The notes under the pieces are model-generated. The model did not search any database. It saw nothing but the letters and a program-made list of their open reading frames with translations, and was not told the origin of the DNA. The translations under genes were made by a program, and so were the position numbers. This document shows positions 33,736-42,726 of a stretch of 64,000 nucleotides of DNA, piece after piece. Every line of letters starts with the position of its first letter. Positions within the stretch are counted from its first letter, which is position 1. The DNA lies in assembly GCA_022601645.1 (NCBI GenBank), contig JAJACH010000001.1, positions 558,001 through 622,000 of the forward strand. The letters run 5' to 3'. The stretch is from Chlamydiia bacterium (lineage in GTDB: Bacteria > Chlamydiota > Chlamydiia > Chlamydiales > Simkaniaceae).

Positions 33736-34504
33736 TCTTCTCGATCACTCACTTGACCCCCTCATGGGGCTCCCGGCAGAGACAATCGAAACGGTGCAGA
33801 AGTTGGATGGGCTCATTACAGAAACCGAAAAAATTGGGCGTCACTATCTCATTAAAATCCGACCTGATACCTTCCGTGACGTAACAATTCATCAAATCAA
33901 TGATCAATCAGATGGCGAAGACATCGACGATGTTCTCGAGAGAATCCAAGATGGCCAAACCTGGGGTTACGTTTCAGACTGCGGCCTTCCCTGCATTGCC
34001 GATCCAGGCAGTCAACTTATCAGACGGGCGCGCTCTAAACAGATCGATATTAAAGCACAAAGCGGTCCATCAAGTGTTTTCCTAGCACTCATGCTTTCCG
34101 GCCTCTCAGGACTTGGCTTTACCTTCCATGGCTACCTTCCTAGAAAATTCGAAGAACTCAAACCCTTCCTCTGTAAGCTCGAAGCCGATGCTCGCACAAC
34201 ATCTCACACCCAAATCTTTATTGAAACCCCATACCGTACTCAAAAAACGCTCTCCACAATGTTGGCTTGCCTCTCTCCCGATACCGTCCTTTCCCTTGCC
34301 TACAACCTCTCTCTTCCAGAGCAAGGCATCATTACCCAAACCGTTGCCAAGTGGAAGCAAAAACCTCTGCCAGATATCGGCAAGGTCCCGGCTGTTTTCC
34401 TCTTCTCTTCCCCGAAAATCCCGAATCAGCGGAAAAACAGGCATGCCCGTAAGCAAAAGCAGCCGTATGTCTTCCACCATCGCCGCCGCTGCTCAGATTC
34501 TTAG
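33713..34504 (+). CDS. SAM-dependent methyltransferase, tetrapyrrole-methylase fold (RsmI-like)
   Basis: A 263-residue protein of the COG0313 group, whose best-known member RsmI 2'-O-methylates C1402 of 16S rRNA. Seen are WGYVSDCGLPCIADPG (SAM site, ~83), SGPSSVFLALMLSG (~118) and FTFHGYLPRKFEE (~133). The N-terminus ([12 protein letters not shown]) differs from the RsmI LATPIGNLxD motif, so the target may differ. The last 20 residues are Arg/His/Lys-rich. An AAGGGT ribosome site lies in the upstream gene. The stop is followed by the 33-base dispersed repeat. Confidence 0.8.
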   Translation: MELILLPNLLDHSLDPLMGLPAETIETVQKLDGLITETEKIGRHYLIKIRPDTFRDVTIHQINDQSDGEDIDDVLERIQDGQTWGYVSDCGLPCIADPGSQLIRRARSKQIDIKAQSGPSSVFLALMLSGLSGLGFTFHGYLPRKFEELKPFLCKLEADARTTSHTQIFIETPYRTQKTLSTMLACLSPDTVLSLAYNLSLPEQGIITQTVAKWKQKPLPDIGKVPAVFLFSSPKIPNQRKNRHARKQKQPYVFHHRRRCSDS

Positions 34505-34507
34505 GGT

Positions 34508-34541
34508 GGGGAGCGGCGTCCTTTAGCGTCTCTCTCTTAGA
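34508..34541 (+). repeat. Copy B of a 33-bp dispersed repeat
   Basis: Reads GGGGAGCGGCGTCCTTTAGC followed by GTCTCTCTCTTAGAC, beginning three bases after the methylase stop. It matches the copy at 20049-20084 (opposite strand) with about four substitutions. No gene lies between 34505 and 34593. Confidence 0.65.
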
Positions 34542-34593
34542 CGGCAGCTGGCGCGGCGCACAAAATCTATCCCCCTCCTCTTTGTGTTAACGT

Positions 34594-35118
34594 CTACCAA
34601 TCGTCGTCGTACGAATAGTAATCAAAATCACTGGAGCTATCACTCGGGGTAGACTCTTTCTGGCTGTCCTTTTTTCCTTCCTTCTTGCCGTCTTTATGAG
34701 CTTGATCTGAAACCGTATTTAACAGCGTTTTTAAATCAAGCGGCCTAAGAAAGGCTACGGTGTCACGATAGATGTTGTGGATCGCATAACGACAGTGGGT
34801 TTCTTCTCCACCAGCTCCGTACCAACGGATTGGGTAGACTTGCACGGTGTCGCATAATGCCCAGTCTTCAGGATTGTCAAGCGTTCCTGGTGTGACTTGG
34901 GGTGGTCTTGTGCCTGCAAACCATTCGCCCCAGGTTTGTTCTCTTTCATCAACTCGATAGACTTCCCAAAAGGTGTTGTCATCGCACATAAAGTACACTT
35001 CACCGTCTACAACATGATTGAGACATAGATGTGACTGCTGATACGGAGTCTCTAAGTATTCATAGTTTGTTGCAAAGGTGACAGATAGTATAGATAGTAA
35101 CGTTAGAAAAGTTTTCAT
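34594..35118 (-). CDS. Secreted protein, paralogue of the 35166 protein
   Basis: A 174-residue exported protein with a signal peptide (MKTFLTLLSILSVTFATN). The ATG at 35118 is preferred over the one at 35124. It matches the upstream neighbour along its length: WEVYRVDEREQTWGEWFAG versus WEVYRTDERDQTWAEWFRG, and DTVQVYPIRW versus DTVQVYPIEW. Conserved Cys residues flank the core. The C-terminus differs: here it is a Lys/Ser/Asp-rich tail ending YYSYDDDW. Function unknown; tandem duplication is clear. Confidence 0.75.
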   Translation of the reverse strand: MKTFLTLLSILSVTFATNYEYLETPYQQSHLCLNHVVDGEVYFMCDDNTFWEVYRVDEREQTWGEWFAGTRPPQVTPGTLDNPEDWALCDTVQVYPIRWYGAGGEETHCRYAIHNIYRDTVAFLRPLDLKTLLNTVSDQAHKDGKKEGKKDSQKESTPSDSSSDFDYYSYDDDW

Positions 35119-35137
35119 GGTCAAAGAGGGTACGATT

Positions 35138-35159
35138 GGCCTTGATTTTGATCAAGGCC
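35138..35159 (-). terminator. Perfect hairpin between the tandem paralogues
   Basis: GGCCTTGAT, loop TTTG, ATCAAGGCC: a 9-bp perfect stem just after the stop of the 35166 gene. On the transcribed strand it is not followed by a strong T-run, so it may slow or stabilise rather than fully terminate. It overlaps the candidate -35 of the next gene. Confidence 0.5.
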
Positions 35160-35165
35160 TTAAAA

Positions 35166-35651
35166 TTACTTTGAAAGAGCTTGGCCTGTGGCGTAGCCTA
35201 CAGTGTAACCATGGGAATAACCCTGTTTATAAGCATGGTCTTCTGCGTTTGCAACGATGGCATGCAGATTGATTGTTTTTAAAAATGCTAGTTCCTCGCA
35301 GCGTAGGTTGTACATCACGTATTTACATAGAGACGTTTCGCCATCGTGTGTTATCCACTCGATAGGATACACCTGGACGGTATCTCCAACGCTCCACATG
35401 CCGGGGTCAAAATCGGCCCCTGGTGTGATTTGTGGGGCGTTTCTTCCTCGAAACCATTCAGCCCATGTTTGGTCTCTTTCATCGGTTCGATAGACTTCCC
35501 AGGTTGAGTTGTCTTTGCAGGTGAAATAAAGCGTTCCATTCACACTTGATTTGATGGTCAGAGTTGTTTCCTCGGCGGTTGGCTCGAGGTAGTCAAAGTT
35601 GCCTGCAAAAGCGAAGGCAGCGGTCAGAAGTAGAATGACTAGAATTTTCAT
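35166..35651 (-). CDS. Secreted protein, paralogue of the 34594 protein
   Basis: A 161-residue exported protein with a signal peptide (MKILVILLLTAAFAFAGN). Core motifs GTLYFTCKDNSTWEVYRTDER and NLHAIVANAEDHAYKQGYSHGY are visible; the latter part has a Gly/Tyr-rich end (YTVGYATGQALSK) that the paralogue lacks. No enzyme motif. It has a leaderless-type promoter and is the first of the tandem pair. The shared core of about 110 residues suggests a secreted binding domain; the tails have diverged. No homologue family that I can name. Confidence 0.75.
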   Translation of the reverse strand: MKILVILLLTAAFAFAGNFDYLEPTAEETTLTIKSSVNGTLYFTCKDNSTWEVYRTDERDQTWAEWFRGRNAPQITPGADFDPGMWSVGDTVQVYPIEWITHDGETSLCKYVMYNLRCEELAFLKTINLHAIVANAEDHAYKQGYSHGYTVGYATGQALSK

Positions 35652-35659
35652 GGATTGAG

Positions 35660-35687
35660 GTTATGAAATCCGCATAGTTTAGTTCAA
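35660..35687 (-). promoter_or_regulatory. Candidate promoter of the 35166 gene, leaderless type
   Basis: Minus strand: TTGAAC (35687-35682), 16-base spacer, CATAAC (35665-35660), then 8 bases to the ATG at 35651; no ribosome site. Confidence 0.45.
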
Positions 35688-35746
35688 TGAAAGTTCTTTT
35701 ATGAAGGTAAGATTCAAATTTTCTGACTGTTAGCATTTAGTAGAAA

Positions 35747-36811
35747 TTAAACGAGAACGGTTCCAACGGTGTCGTAAAAGAGTGTGCCTTTTTCAGTAAG
35801 GCGGAGGGTTCCGTTTTCTTGGACGAGTAGTCTGTCGTTGATCAATTGATCGACATTATTTTTTGTGGTTTCAGGTAGGGGATCAAATTCGGTCAGGTCA
35901 ACGCCTTTTAAGAGGCGGAGGTTGACGGCAAGGCGTTCGTTTATAGAGGCGGTGTTGGAGAGTGTTTCGGTAAAGTCGGTGGGAGAGGTGCTCTTTTGAA
36001 TGGCGTTTACGTATTTATTCAGGTTGCAGTGGTTGCGAAAGCGGGCGCCCTCCCAGTAGGAGAAGGCTGAGGGGCCAAGGCCGAGGAAAGGACGTGCGGT
36101 CCAGTAGCCGGTGTTGTGGACAGAGGGTGTCCCAAAAGCCGAGATTTCATAACGGGGCAGCCCCATTTCTTCGATCGAGGTGATGGCAAGGTTGAGCATG
36201 GTGAGGGAATCGGCATTTGAGGGGAGCTGAGGGAGAAGTTTGTTACGGTTTTTATGGAAGGGAGTGTGGGGTTCAAAGGTGAGGTTGTAGAGGGAAAGGT
36301 GGGTGATGGGGAGCTTTTGGGTTTCACGGAGTGTGTGTTCCCAAGATGCGATCGTTTGGGTGGGAAGTTCGTACATTAGGTCGATGGTGATGTTTTCAAA
36401 ACCTGCTTTATGGGCGAGGCGCACAGCAGCTTTGGCTTTTTCAGCGTTGTGGTTTCGGCCTAAGGTTTTTAAGAGGTTGTCGTCGAGGGATTGGACACCG
36501 ATTGAGAGGCGGTTAACGCCGAGGGAGAGGAGGTGGTCTAAAAGAGCGGGTGTGACTTCCTCGGGGTTTGTTTCAACGGTAACCTCGCCGTGGATCGGGA
36601 TCCAGGAAAGGTCGACGAGTGTGGGGGTGCCGCCGCCGATATAGACTGAGGCGATCGGCTTGTTGCCGATAAGGGGGAGCTTGTCTTCATACTCTTTTTT
36701 CAGGGCAGAGAGGAGCGTCTGATGAGAGCTTTCCTTGTTGGGTAGCACAAAAAAATGGCAGTAGGGGCATTTTTTTCGGCAAAAGGGGATGTGGTAGTAT
36801 AAAGAGATCAC
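35747..36811 (-). CDS. hemW: HemW-like radical SAM protein
   Basis: Radical SAM protein of the HemN/HemW family, 354 residues. The cluster motif is CRKKCPYC (CxxxCxxC), and GGGTPT (~57) and VETNPEEV follow as expected. It lacks the extra N-terminal residues of true coproporphyrinogen dehydrogenase HemN, so haem delivery (HemW) is more likely than oxidation. The C-terminal HemN-C domain is present (NERLAVNLRLLKGVDLTEFD). The start overlaps the upstream gene by 4 bases. Codons are rich in C, unlike nearby unknown genes. Confidence 0.9.
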   Translation of the reverse strand: MISLYYHIPFCRKKCPYCHFFVLPNKESSHQTLLSALKKEYEDKLPLIGNKPIASVYIGGGTPTLVDLSWIPIHGEVTVETNPEEVTPALLDHLLSLGVNRLSIGVQSLDDNLLKTLGRNHNAEKAKAAVRLAHKAGFENITIDLMYELPTQTIASWEHTLRETQKLPITHLSLYNLTFEPHTPFHKNRNKLLPQLPSNADSLTMLNLAITSIEEMGLPRYEISAFGTPSVHNTGYWTARPFLGLGPSAFSYWEGARFRNHCNLNKYVNAIQKSTSPTDFTETLSNTASINERLAVNLRLLKGVDLTEFDPLPETTKNNVDQLINDRLLVQENGTLRLTEKGTLFYDTVGTVLV

Positions 36812-37251
36812 CAGTTGTCAGCTTCAGGATCTTCTAAGATCCCGCGCTTCCATCGATTCTTATCGCTAAATGGATCTTCTTCATCATCGCTCATCGAATG
36901 CTCACCACTCACTTCTGTGCCAGAGGCAGTTGTTTCACCTTCAAATGAATCGCTTTCACCCTCAAAGCCTGAGTCGGTGTCACCGTCGACTTCTATACCG
37001 GTCATGGTGTGAGTGTCTTGGTATGAGGCTTTTGTTTGCCCCCGTTTCGGAGCGATAAACTCCTCAGTCTCACCACTTTCCTTCAAGTCCCGTAGGCGTT
37101 GTTTTTCATCTTGAATCTTCGCTTTGAAGAGTTCGATCTCGCTTGCGTGCTTTTCTACATCACTTTTCGGCACAAGCCCTAGTTTGAGCCATTGCTCCAA
37201 ATCCGCTAAATCATTTTCTAATTTCTTGAGTCTTTCGCTTTTAAGTACCAT
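36808..37251 (-). CDS. Coiled-coil plus acidic hypothetical protein
   Basis: A 147-residue protein. Residues 1-65 are a predicted coiled coil (KSERLKKLENDLADLEQWLKLG), followed by an acidic, Ser/Gly/Glu-rich disordered half (DGDTDSGFEGESDSFEGE) ending PEADNW. No known domain. It has a strong GTGGAGGAAC ribosome site and overlaps hemW by 4 bases, so the two are co-translated. The pair may be conserved in Chlamydiae; I cannot name the family. Confidence 0.7.
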   Translation of the reverse strand: MVLKSERLKKLENDLADLEQWLKLGLVPKSDVEKHASEIELFKAKIQDEKQRLRDLKESGETEEFIAPKRGQTKASYQDTHTMTGIEVDGDTDSGFEGESDSFEGETTASGTEVSGEHSMSDDEEDPFSDKNRWKRGILEDPEADNW

Positions 37252-37383
37252 GTTCCTCCACTTAGAACCAACAGTCTACACATTTGCCGCATTTTTTTCA
37301 AAAACAGAATTTTATACAAGAGGATAAATCTTTTCTTGAAAGTGAATCTGTGTTATTAATGGAGTTGAAGGGGAGTGGAAGTA

Positions 37384-39984
37384 GTGGAACCATTTGATTT
37401 TGCCAATTTATCGAATGTCGCTTATATTGAATCGCTCTACAGCCAGTATCTTGAGGATCCAGAGAGTGTTGATCTCTCTTGGAGACAGTTTTTCCAGGGG
37501 ATGGTCTTTGCCACACAGGAAAAGGTTGGTGTAGAGGGAAGCTGTGATCGCGAGCGGATTGCGGGGGTTATCAATGCGTATCGCCAATTTGGGCATTTAA
37601 TCGCGCATTCGAATTCTTATCGAGAAAAAGAAGACGTCGAGGAACTCTCTTTAGAGCGTCTTGGCTTTACTGAAGCTGACTTGCAACGAGTATTCCCAAC
37701 TCCTGAGGGCTCCAAGGCCACTTTACAAGAAATCATTCAAGGGCTTGAAGAGCGTTACTGTGGCTCGATTGGGTATGAATTCATGCAAGTGCGCTATGAA
37801 AAGCTTGTTGAAGCTGAGAAGATGCACTTCACTAATGAGCAGAAAAAGGCCATTTTATTCGATCTTTATCGCGCGAAGAATCTCGAAGAGTACATGAACA
37901 TGAAGTACCCCGGGCAGACGCGCTTTTCCATTGAGGGGCTCGATAGTGTACTGCCGCTTATCAGAGAGATGGTGGATGTTTTCGGTGCTGTTGGGGGAGA
38001 GGAGATCGTCTTTGGTATGGCTCACCGTGGGCGCATCAATATTCTAGCTCACATTATGGGCAAAGATTACAGCGACATTTTCTACGAGTACGAACCCACC
38101 TATATGCCTGAATTTGAAGGCGTATCAGACGATGTCTCCTATCACAAAGGATTTAAGGCAGATATTAAAACGCCTTCAGGTGGAAGCGTATTAGTTGAAA
38201 TGCTAGCAAATCCAAGTCACTTAGAATCAGTAAATCCTGCCATTGCAGGCTATGCAAAAGCTCGGCAGAAGAGAAGAGAGAAGCCCGAGGAAGTCATGCC
38301 ACTTGTGATTCACGGGGACTCTGCCATGTCAGGTCAGGGCATTGTCTATGAGACCATGCAGCTTTCCCAGGTAGAAGGGTTTGAGACTAAAGGCACCATT
38401 CACATCTCGCTTAACAATCAGGTAGGCTTTACAACTGAGCATAAAGAAGAGCGATCCACACGCTACTCAACCGATATCGCACGTGCTTTTGAATCACCGG
38501 TTTTCCACGTGAATGCTGAGGATGTCGAGGCGTGTCTTTTCACAGCCCAGCTAGCGGTAAAGCTGCGTCAAGCGTATGGGTGTGACGTGTTTATCGAGCT
38601 CAATGGGTATCGCAAGTATGGGCATAATGAAGGGGATGAACCTCGGTTTACCAATCCCAAGCTGTATGAGAAGATCAAGAGTCGCTCAAATGCGCTAACC
38701 CTTTATCGCGATCAGTTATTAGAATCAGGGGTCGTAACGCACGAGGAAATTGAGGCATTTGAGGAGGACCTCCAACGTAAATTTAATGAGGCGTACGAGA
38801 AAATTAAAGGTTTTGTGCGCGAGCCGAAAAAAGCACCGGTTCAAGAAGGGCAGCCTCCAGAGACCTGGGTGCTTGAAGCTGAGCTTCGCGATATCGCAAC
38901 GTCGATTTCAACAATCCCAGAAGGCCTTGAAATTCACTCCAAAGTACGCCGTTTGATTACCGAGAGGGGAAAAGCTCTAGATGCCAAGATCGATTGGGGC
39001 CTTGCTGAGCACTTGGCTTTTGCAACTATTTTAAAGTCAGGTGGGAACATTCGCCTCGTCGGGCAAGATTCAAGAAGAGCCACTTTTGCTCATCGACACG
39101 CCACTTTAATCGATCAAAAGACTGAAAACACCTACATTCCGCTTCAGCACCTTTCCGAGGATCAGGGCGATTTTGATGTGTACAATTCGATTTTATCTGA
39201 ATATGGAGTTGTCGGATTTGAGTATGGCTATAACCTAGAAGATCCGAGCGGCCTATGCATTTGGGAAGCACAGTATGGGGACTTTGCAAATGGAGCCACC
39301 ATTTATTTTGACCAATACCTCACCGAATGTGAGGAGAAGTGGCAGATCGTAAGTTCTCTTGTCTTCTTCCTTCCACATGGGAACGAAGGAAAAGGGCCTG
39401 AGCATACCAAAGGGCTTTTAGAGCGCTTTTTGCAAATGGCAGGAAGTGACAATATTCGCATTGCAAATCCATCAACGCCCGCGCAATTTTTTCACTTGCT
39501 GAGACGACAGTATCTTTGGGAGCAAAAAAAGCCCCTATTCATCATGACACCAAAAGCGCTTTTACGCTATCCACCATCGCTTTCAAGCTTAGAGGACTTC
39601 ACTTCAAAAGGCTTTGAACCAATCATTTTAGATCCCCACTTTGAGGCAAAAAAACTGATCCTTTGCTCAGGGAAAGTCTACTACGACCTTTTAGAGACAA
39701 AGATTGAAGATGCAGCCATTGTCCGGTTAGAACAACTTTATCCACTCATAGGATTTGATGAAATTTTTTCAAAATATCCAAAGATTGAGAAATGCCTTTG
39801 GGTACAAGAGGAGCACCAAAACATAGGAGCTTGGGACTATATTCGACCACACATTGAAAGGAACCTTCCAGAAAACGTCCCACTTAAGTATGTTGGGAGA
39901 AAACGGTGTGGAACCACAGCGGCAGGGTCGATGTATCTCCACAACCTGCAAAAACAGGCATATCTGAAAGAGGCTCAAGAATGA
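37384..39984 (+). CDS. sucA: 2-oxoglutarate dehydrogenase E1 component
   Basis: Thiamine-diphosphate enzyme that decarboxylates 2-oxoglutarate in the TCA cycle. About 866 residues, slightly shorter than the usual 905-930. Landmarks are [18 protein letters not shown] (~219), [18 protein letters not shown] (~317), NNQVGFTT and the C-terminal [18 protein letters not shown] prefer the GTG at 37384, 10 bases after AAGGGG; a GTG at 37375 lies too close to that site. It overlaps sucB as ATGA, so E1, E2 and E3 come from one operon. Confidence 0.96.
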   Translation: MEPFDFANLSNVAYIESLYSQYLEDPESVDLSWRQFFQGMVFATQEKVGVEGSCDRERIAGVINAYRQFGHLIAHSNSYREKEDVEELSLERLGFTEADLQRVFPTPEGSKATLQEIIQGLEERYCGSIGYEFMQVRYEKLVEAEKMHFTNEQKKAILFDLYRAKNLEEYMNMKYPGQTRFSIEGLDSVLPLIREMVDVFGAVGGEEIVFGMAHRGRINILAHIMGKDYSDIFYEYEPTYMPEFEGVSDDVSYHKGFKADIKTPSGGSVLVEMLANPSHLESVNPAIAGYAKARQKRREKPEEVMPLVIHGDSAMSGQGIVYETMQLSQVEGFETKGTIHISLNNQVGFTTEHKEERSTRYSTDIARAFESPVFHVNAEDVEACLFTAQLAVKLRQAYGCDVFIELNGYRKYGHNEGDEPRFTNPKLYEKIKSRSNALTLYRDQLLESGVVTHEEIEAFEEDLQRKFNEAYEKIKGFVREPKKAPVQEGQPPETWVLEAELRDIATSISTIPEGLEIHSKVRRLITERGKALDAKIDWGLAEHLAFATILKSGGNIRLVGQDSRRATFAHRHATLIDQKTENTYIPLQHLSEDQGDFDVYNSILSEYGVVGFEYGYNLEDPSGLCIWEAQYGDFANGATIYFDQYLTECEEKWQIVSSLVFFLPHGNEGKGPEHTKGLLERFLQMAGSDNIRIANPSTPAQFFHLLRRQYLWEQKKPLFIMTPKALLRYPPSLSSLEDFTSKGFEPIILDPHFEAKKLILCSGKVYYDLLETKIEDAAIVRLEQLYPLIGFDEIFSKYPKIEKCLWVQEEHQNIGAWDYIRPHIERNLPENVPLKYVGRKRCGTTAAGSMYLHNLQKQAYLKEAQE

Positions 39985-41141
39985 AAGTTGATGTGAAAGT
40001 TCCAAGTGTCGGGGAATCAATTACCGAAGCGATCGTCGCAACCCTAATCGTTCCAAGTGGGACATTTGTGAAAAAGGACGCTGAGATCTTAGAGCTTGAA
40101 ACAGATAAAGTAAATCAAGTGGTCTACGCGCCGGAAGATGGCGTTGTAACCTGGAGTGTCAGCGTGGATGACACCGTCTCCGTAGGTTCTGTTTTGGGAT
40201 CGGTTGATACCGAAGGAAAGGGATCAGCGCCTGAAGCAAAAGCACCCGAAAAGCCCAAGGCCGAGAGCCCAACACAAGCAGCGCCGGCAAAGCCGACAGC
40301 TGCAAGCGATGGCCCACCCGCCCGCGTGATGCCCGAGGCCCATCTTGGCGCCGCGCCTGCTGCAGCAACAACAGCTGCTGCATCAGCACCGGCCTTAACA
40401 CCGACACCAGCCGCCCCTTCACCAAAAGCTCCCACGCCTTCCGGCACCACAACCCGCAAACGAATGAGCGGTCTTCGTCGTACCATCGCCAAAAAACTCG
40501 TCGAAGTGAAAAACCAAACAGCTATGCTCACAACCTTTAACGAAGTCGATATGAGCAAAGTGATGGAACTAAGAGCGCAGGAAAAAGACAAATTCATGAA
40601 AACCCACGGCGTCAAACTCGGCTTCATGTCATTTTTTATCACTGCCGCAACAGCCGCATTAAAAGCCTTTCCCGACGTCGGCGCCTACCTAGAAGGGGAT
40701 GAAATCGTCATCAACCACGACATCCACATCGGCATCTCCGTCTCAACCGATAAAGGCCTTATGGTCCCTGTCATCCGATCATGCCAAGAAAAAGGCTTCG
40801 CCAGCTTAGAACAAGAACTTGTCAACTACGCCAAACAAGCCCGCGAGGGAAAAATCGCCATCTCAGACCTTCAAGGAGGAATCTTCACCATCACAAACGG
40901 CGGCACATTCGGGTCCATGCTCTCAACACCCATCCTCAACCCCCCACAAAGCGCCATCCTAGGTATGCATAACATCGTCAAACGCCCCATGGTCGTCGAT
41001 GACAAAATCGTCATCCGCCCCATCATGTACCTCGCCTTAAGCTACGACCACCGCGTCGTCGACGGAAAAGAAGCCGTAAGCTTCCTCGTCCATATTAAAC
41101 AACACCTAGAAGACCCAGCAAGACTCTTGCTCGACTTCTAA
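39981..41141 (+). CDS. sucB: 2-oxoglutarate dehydrogenase E2, dihydrolipoamide succinyltransferase
   Basis: Core acyltransferase of the 2-oxoglutarate dehydrogenase complex, 386 residues. Lipoyl domain at 1-75 with the lipoylated Lys in [11 protein letters not shown] (~43). An Ala/Pro linker (about 80-155) follows, in which the canonical peripheral subunit-binding domain is reduced to a short [11 protein letters not shown] stretch. The catalytic domain ends with the His-Asp motif [15 protein letters not shown]. Codons become strongly C-ending in the catalytic half. Start ATG at 39981 overlaps sucA by 4 bases. Confidence 0.95.
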   Translation: MKVDVKVPSVGESITEAIVATLIVPSGTFVKKDAEILELETDKVNQVVYAPEDGVVTWSVSVDDTVSVGSVLGSVDTEGKGSAPEAKAPEKPKAESPTQAAPAKPTAASDGPPARVMPEAHLGAAPAAATTAAASAPALTPTPAAPSPKAPTPSGTTTRKRMSGLRRTIAKKLVEVKNQTAMLTTFNEVDMSKVMELRAQEKDKFMKTHGVKLGFMSFFITAATAALKAFPDVGAYLEGDEIVINHDIHIGISVSTDKGLMVPVIRSCQEKGFASLEQELVNYAKQAREGKIAISDLQGGIFTITNGGTFGSMLSTPILNPPQSAILGMHNIVKRPMVVDDKIVIRPIMYLALSYDHRVVDGKEAVSFLVHIKQHLEDPARLLLDF

Positions 41142-41164
41142 CGCCAAAACAAGGGGGATAAAAG

Positions 41165-42535
41165 ATGGATTACGACGTCTGCGTCATCGGATCAGGACCC
41201 GGAGGCTACGTCGCCGCCATTAGAGCCGCCCAACTCGGACTTAAAACCGTCTGCATCGAAAAAGACCCCACACTCGGTGGCACCTGCCTAAACGTCGGCT
41301 GCATCCCCTCAAAATGCCTTCTCCACTCCTCCCACCTCTATGAAACAATCAATGAACATACCGCCGAACACGGCATCGAAGCGAGCGCCACCTTAAACTT
41401 TGATAAAATGATGGAACGGAAATCCTCTGTCGTCAAAAGCTTCAACCAGGGCATCTCCATGCTCTTTAAAATGAATAAAGTGACAGAAATACACGGGCTC
41501 GCAAGCTTTAAAGACAAAAACACCATCCAAGTCAACGACCAAACCATCACAGCAAAACACATCATTATCGCCACAGGCTCCACGCCCATCGAACTTCCCT
41601 TCCTCCCATTTGATGAAACAACCACCTTAAGCTCAACAGGAGCCCTCGCCCTCAAAGAGCCCCCCAAACACCTCCTCGTCATAGGAGCTGGCATCATCGG
41701 CGTTGAGCTCGGCTCCGTCTACCGCCGCCTCGGATCCAAAGTCACCTTCATCGAAGCCCTTGATACCATCTGTCCCTCTCTCGATGGTGCTCTTTCAAAA
41801 AGCCTCTTAACAACCCTCCAAAAACAAGGTCTAAACTTCCACCTCTCCTCCAAAGTCACCGGCGCCACCATCACTCCAGACCAAGTCACTCTTTCCATCG
41901 AGGGACAAGAAGACATCTTAGGAGACAAAGTCCTCGTCGCCGTCGGCCGTCGCCCCAACTCCGCCAACCTCAACCTCCAAGCCGCCGGTGTTGACCTCAC
42001 CCCCAATGGGCAAATCGCCATAAACGACCGTTTTCACACCTCAGAGCCCCATATCTACGCCATCGGAGACATCGTTGATGGGCCCATGCTCGCCCACAAA
42101 GCCTCAGAAGAGGGCCTAGCCGTCGCAGAACTCATCGCAGGAGAAAACCCTCAGCTCGCTTACATCTCAATCCCCTCAGTCGTCTATACCGATCCAGAAG
42201 TCGCCTCTGTCGGCTTTACCGAAGAAGCCCTAAAAGCCCTCTCCCACCCTTACAAGTCGTCCCAATTCTCCTTCAAAGCCAATTCCCGCGCCAAATGCGT
42301 CGCATCAGATGAAGGATTCGTCAAAATGCTCGCCGATAAAACCACAGGCAAACTCCTCGGCGTGCACATTATCGGTCCCCAAGCCGGAGAACTCATAAAC
42401 GAAGCCGCTCTAGCCCTTAGCACAGGCCTCACAGTCAGCGCTATAGCACACAGCTCACATGCGCATCCAACGCTTGCAGAAGCGCTAAAAGAAGCAGCAC
42501 TTGCTCTTGTCAATGGCAAAGCCATCCACGGATGA
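41165..42535 (+). CDS. lpd: Dihydrolipoyl dehydrogenase
   Basis: FAD-dependent E3 subunit that reoxidises lipoamide, 456 residues. Features: FAD-site GSGPGGYVAAIRAAQLG, the redox pair in GGTCLNVGCIPSK, NAD-site GAGIIGVELGSVYRRLG, second FAD motif YAIGDIVDGPMLAHKA and the C-terminal His-Glu dyad AHSSHAHPTLAEA. An AAGGGGGAT ribosome site precedes the ATG, 23 bases after sucB. It completes sucA-sucB-lpd. Codons are extremely C-rich at third positions. Terminator follows. Confidence 0.97.
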   Translation: MDYDVCVIGSGPGGYVAAIRAAQLGLKTVCIEKDPTLGGTCLNVGCIPSKCLLHSSHLYETINEHTAEHGIEASATLNFDKMMERKSSVVKSFNQGISMLFKMNKVTEIHGLASFKDKNTIQVNDQTITAKHIIIATGSTPIELPFLPFDETTTLSSTGALALKEPPKHLLVIGAGIIGVELGSVYRRLGSKVTFIEALDTICPSLDGALSKSLLTTLQKQGLNFHLSSKVTGATITPDQVTLSIEGQEDILGDKVLVAVGRRPNSANLNLQAAGVDLTPNGQIAINDRFHTSEPHIYAIGDIVDGPMLAHKASEEGLAVAELIAGENPQLAYISIPSVVYTDPEVASVGFTEEALKALSHPYKSSQFSFKANSRAKCVASDEGFVKMLADKTTGKLLGVHIIGPQAGELINEAALALSTGLTVSAIAHSSHAHPTLAEALKEAALALVNGKAIHG

Positions 42536-42580
42536 AGGTAAAGAAAAGGTAAAAGTGGGTGCCTGACCCCAAAGAAAAAA

Positions 42581-42611
42581 ACCGAGAGGCAAAAAGCCTC
42601 TCGGTTTTGTT
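42581..42611 (+). terminator. Bidirectional intrinsic terminator after lpd
   Basis: ACCGAGAGGC, loop AAAAA, GCCTCTCGGT, then TTTTGTT; on the other strand it is flanked by a run of A/T (GTTTTTTTC). It can end both the suc operon and the convergent 45087 gene. Confidence 0.85.
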
Positions 42612-42618
42612 GATTCCT

Positions 42619-42641
42619 CAGGAGGAGCTAAGCTCCTCCTG
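42619..42641. terminator. Second perfect hairpin in the lpd/45087 gene gap
   Basis: CAGGAGGAGC, loop TAA, GCTCCTCCTG: 10 perfect pairs, 8 bases from the terminator at 42611. It lies in the 3' untranslated region of the 45087 gene. One arm contains a Shine-Dalgarno-like AGGAGG. Confidence 0.6.
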
Positions 42642-42726
42642 CACGATTAGAGTCCTATGGTCGGACCGTATACTGAACACCGAGCTCATCGTCGTAATGT
42701 CTTACTTTCGATGTGTCGGGTTTCAG

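Noticed and set aside
40124-40642. 172-residue frame on the minus strand within sucB
   Set aside because: Antisense to the lipoyl/linker region; the Ala/Gly/Val-rich product comes from the Ala/Pro linker codons.
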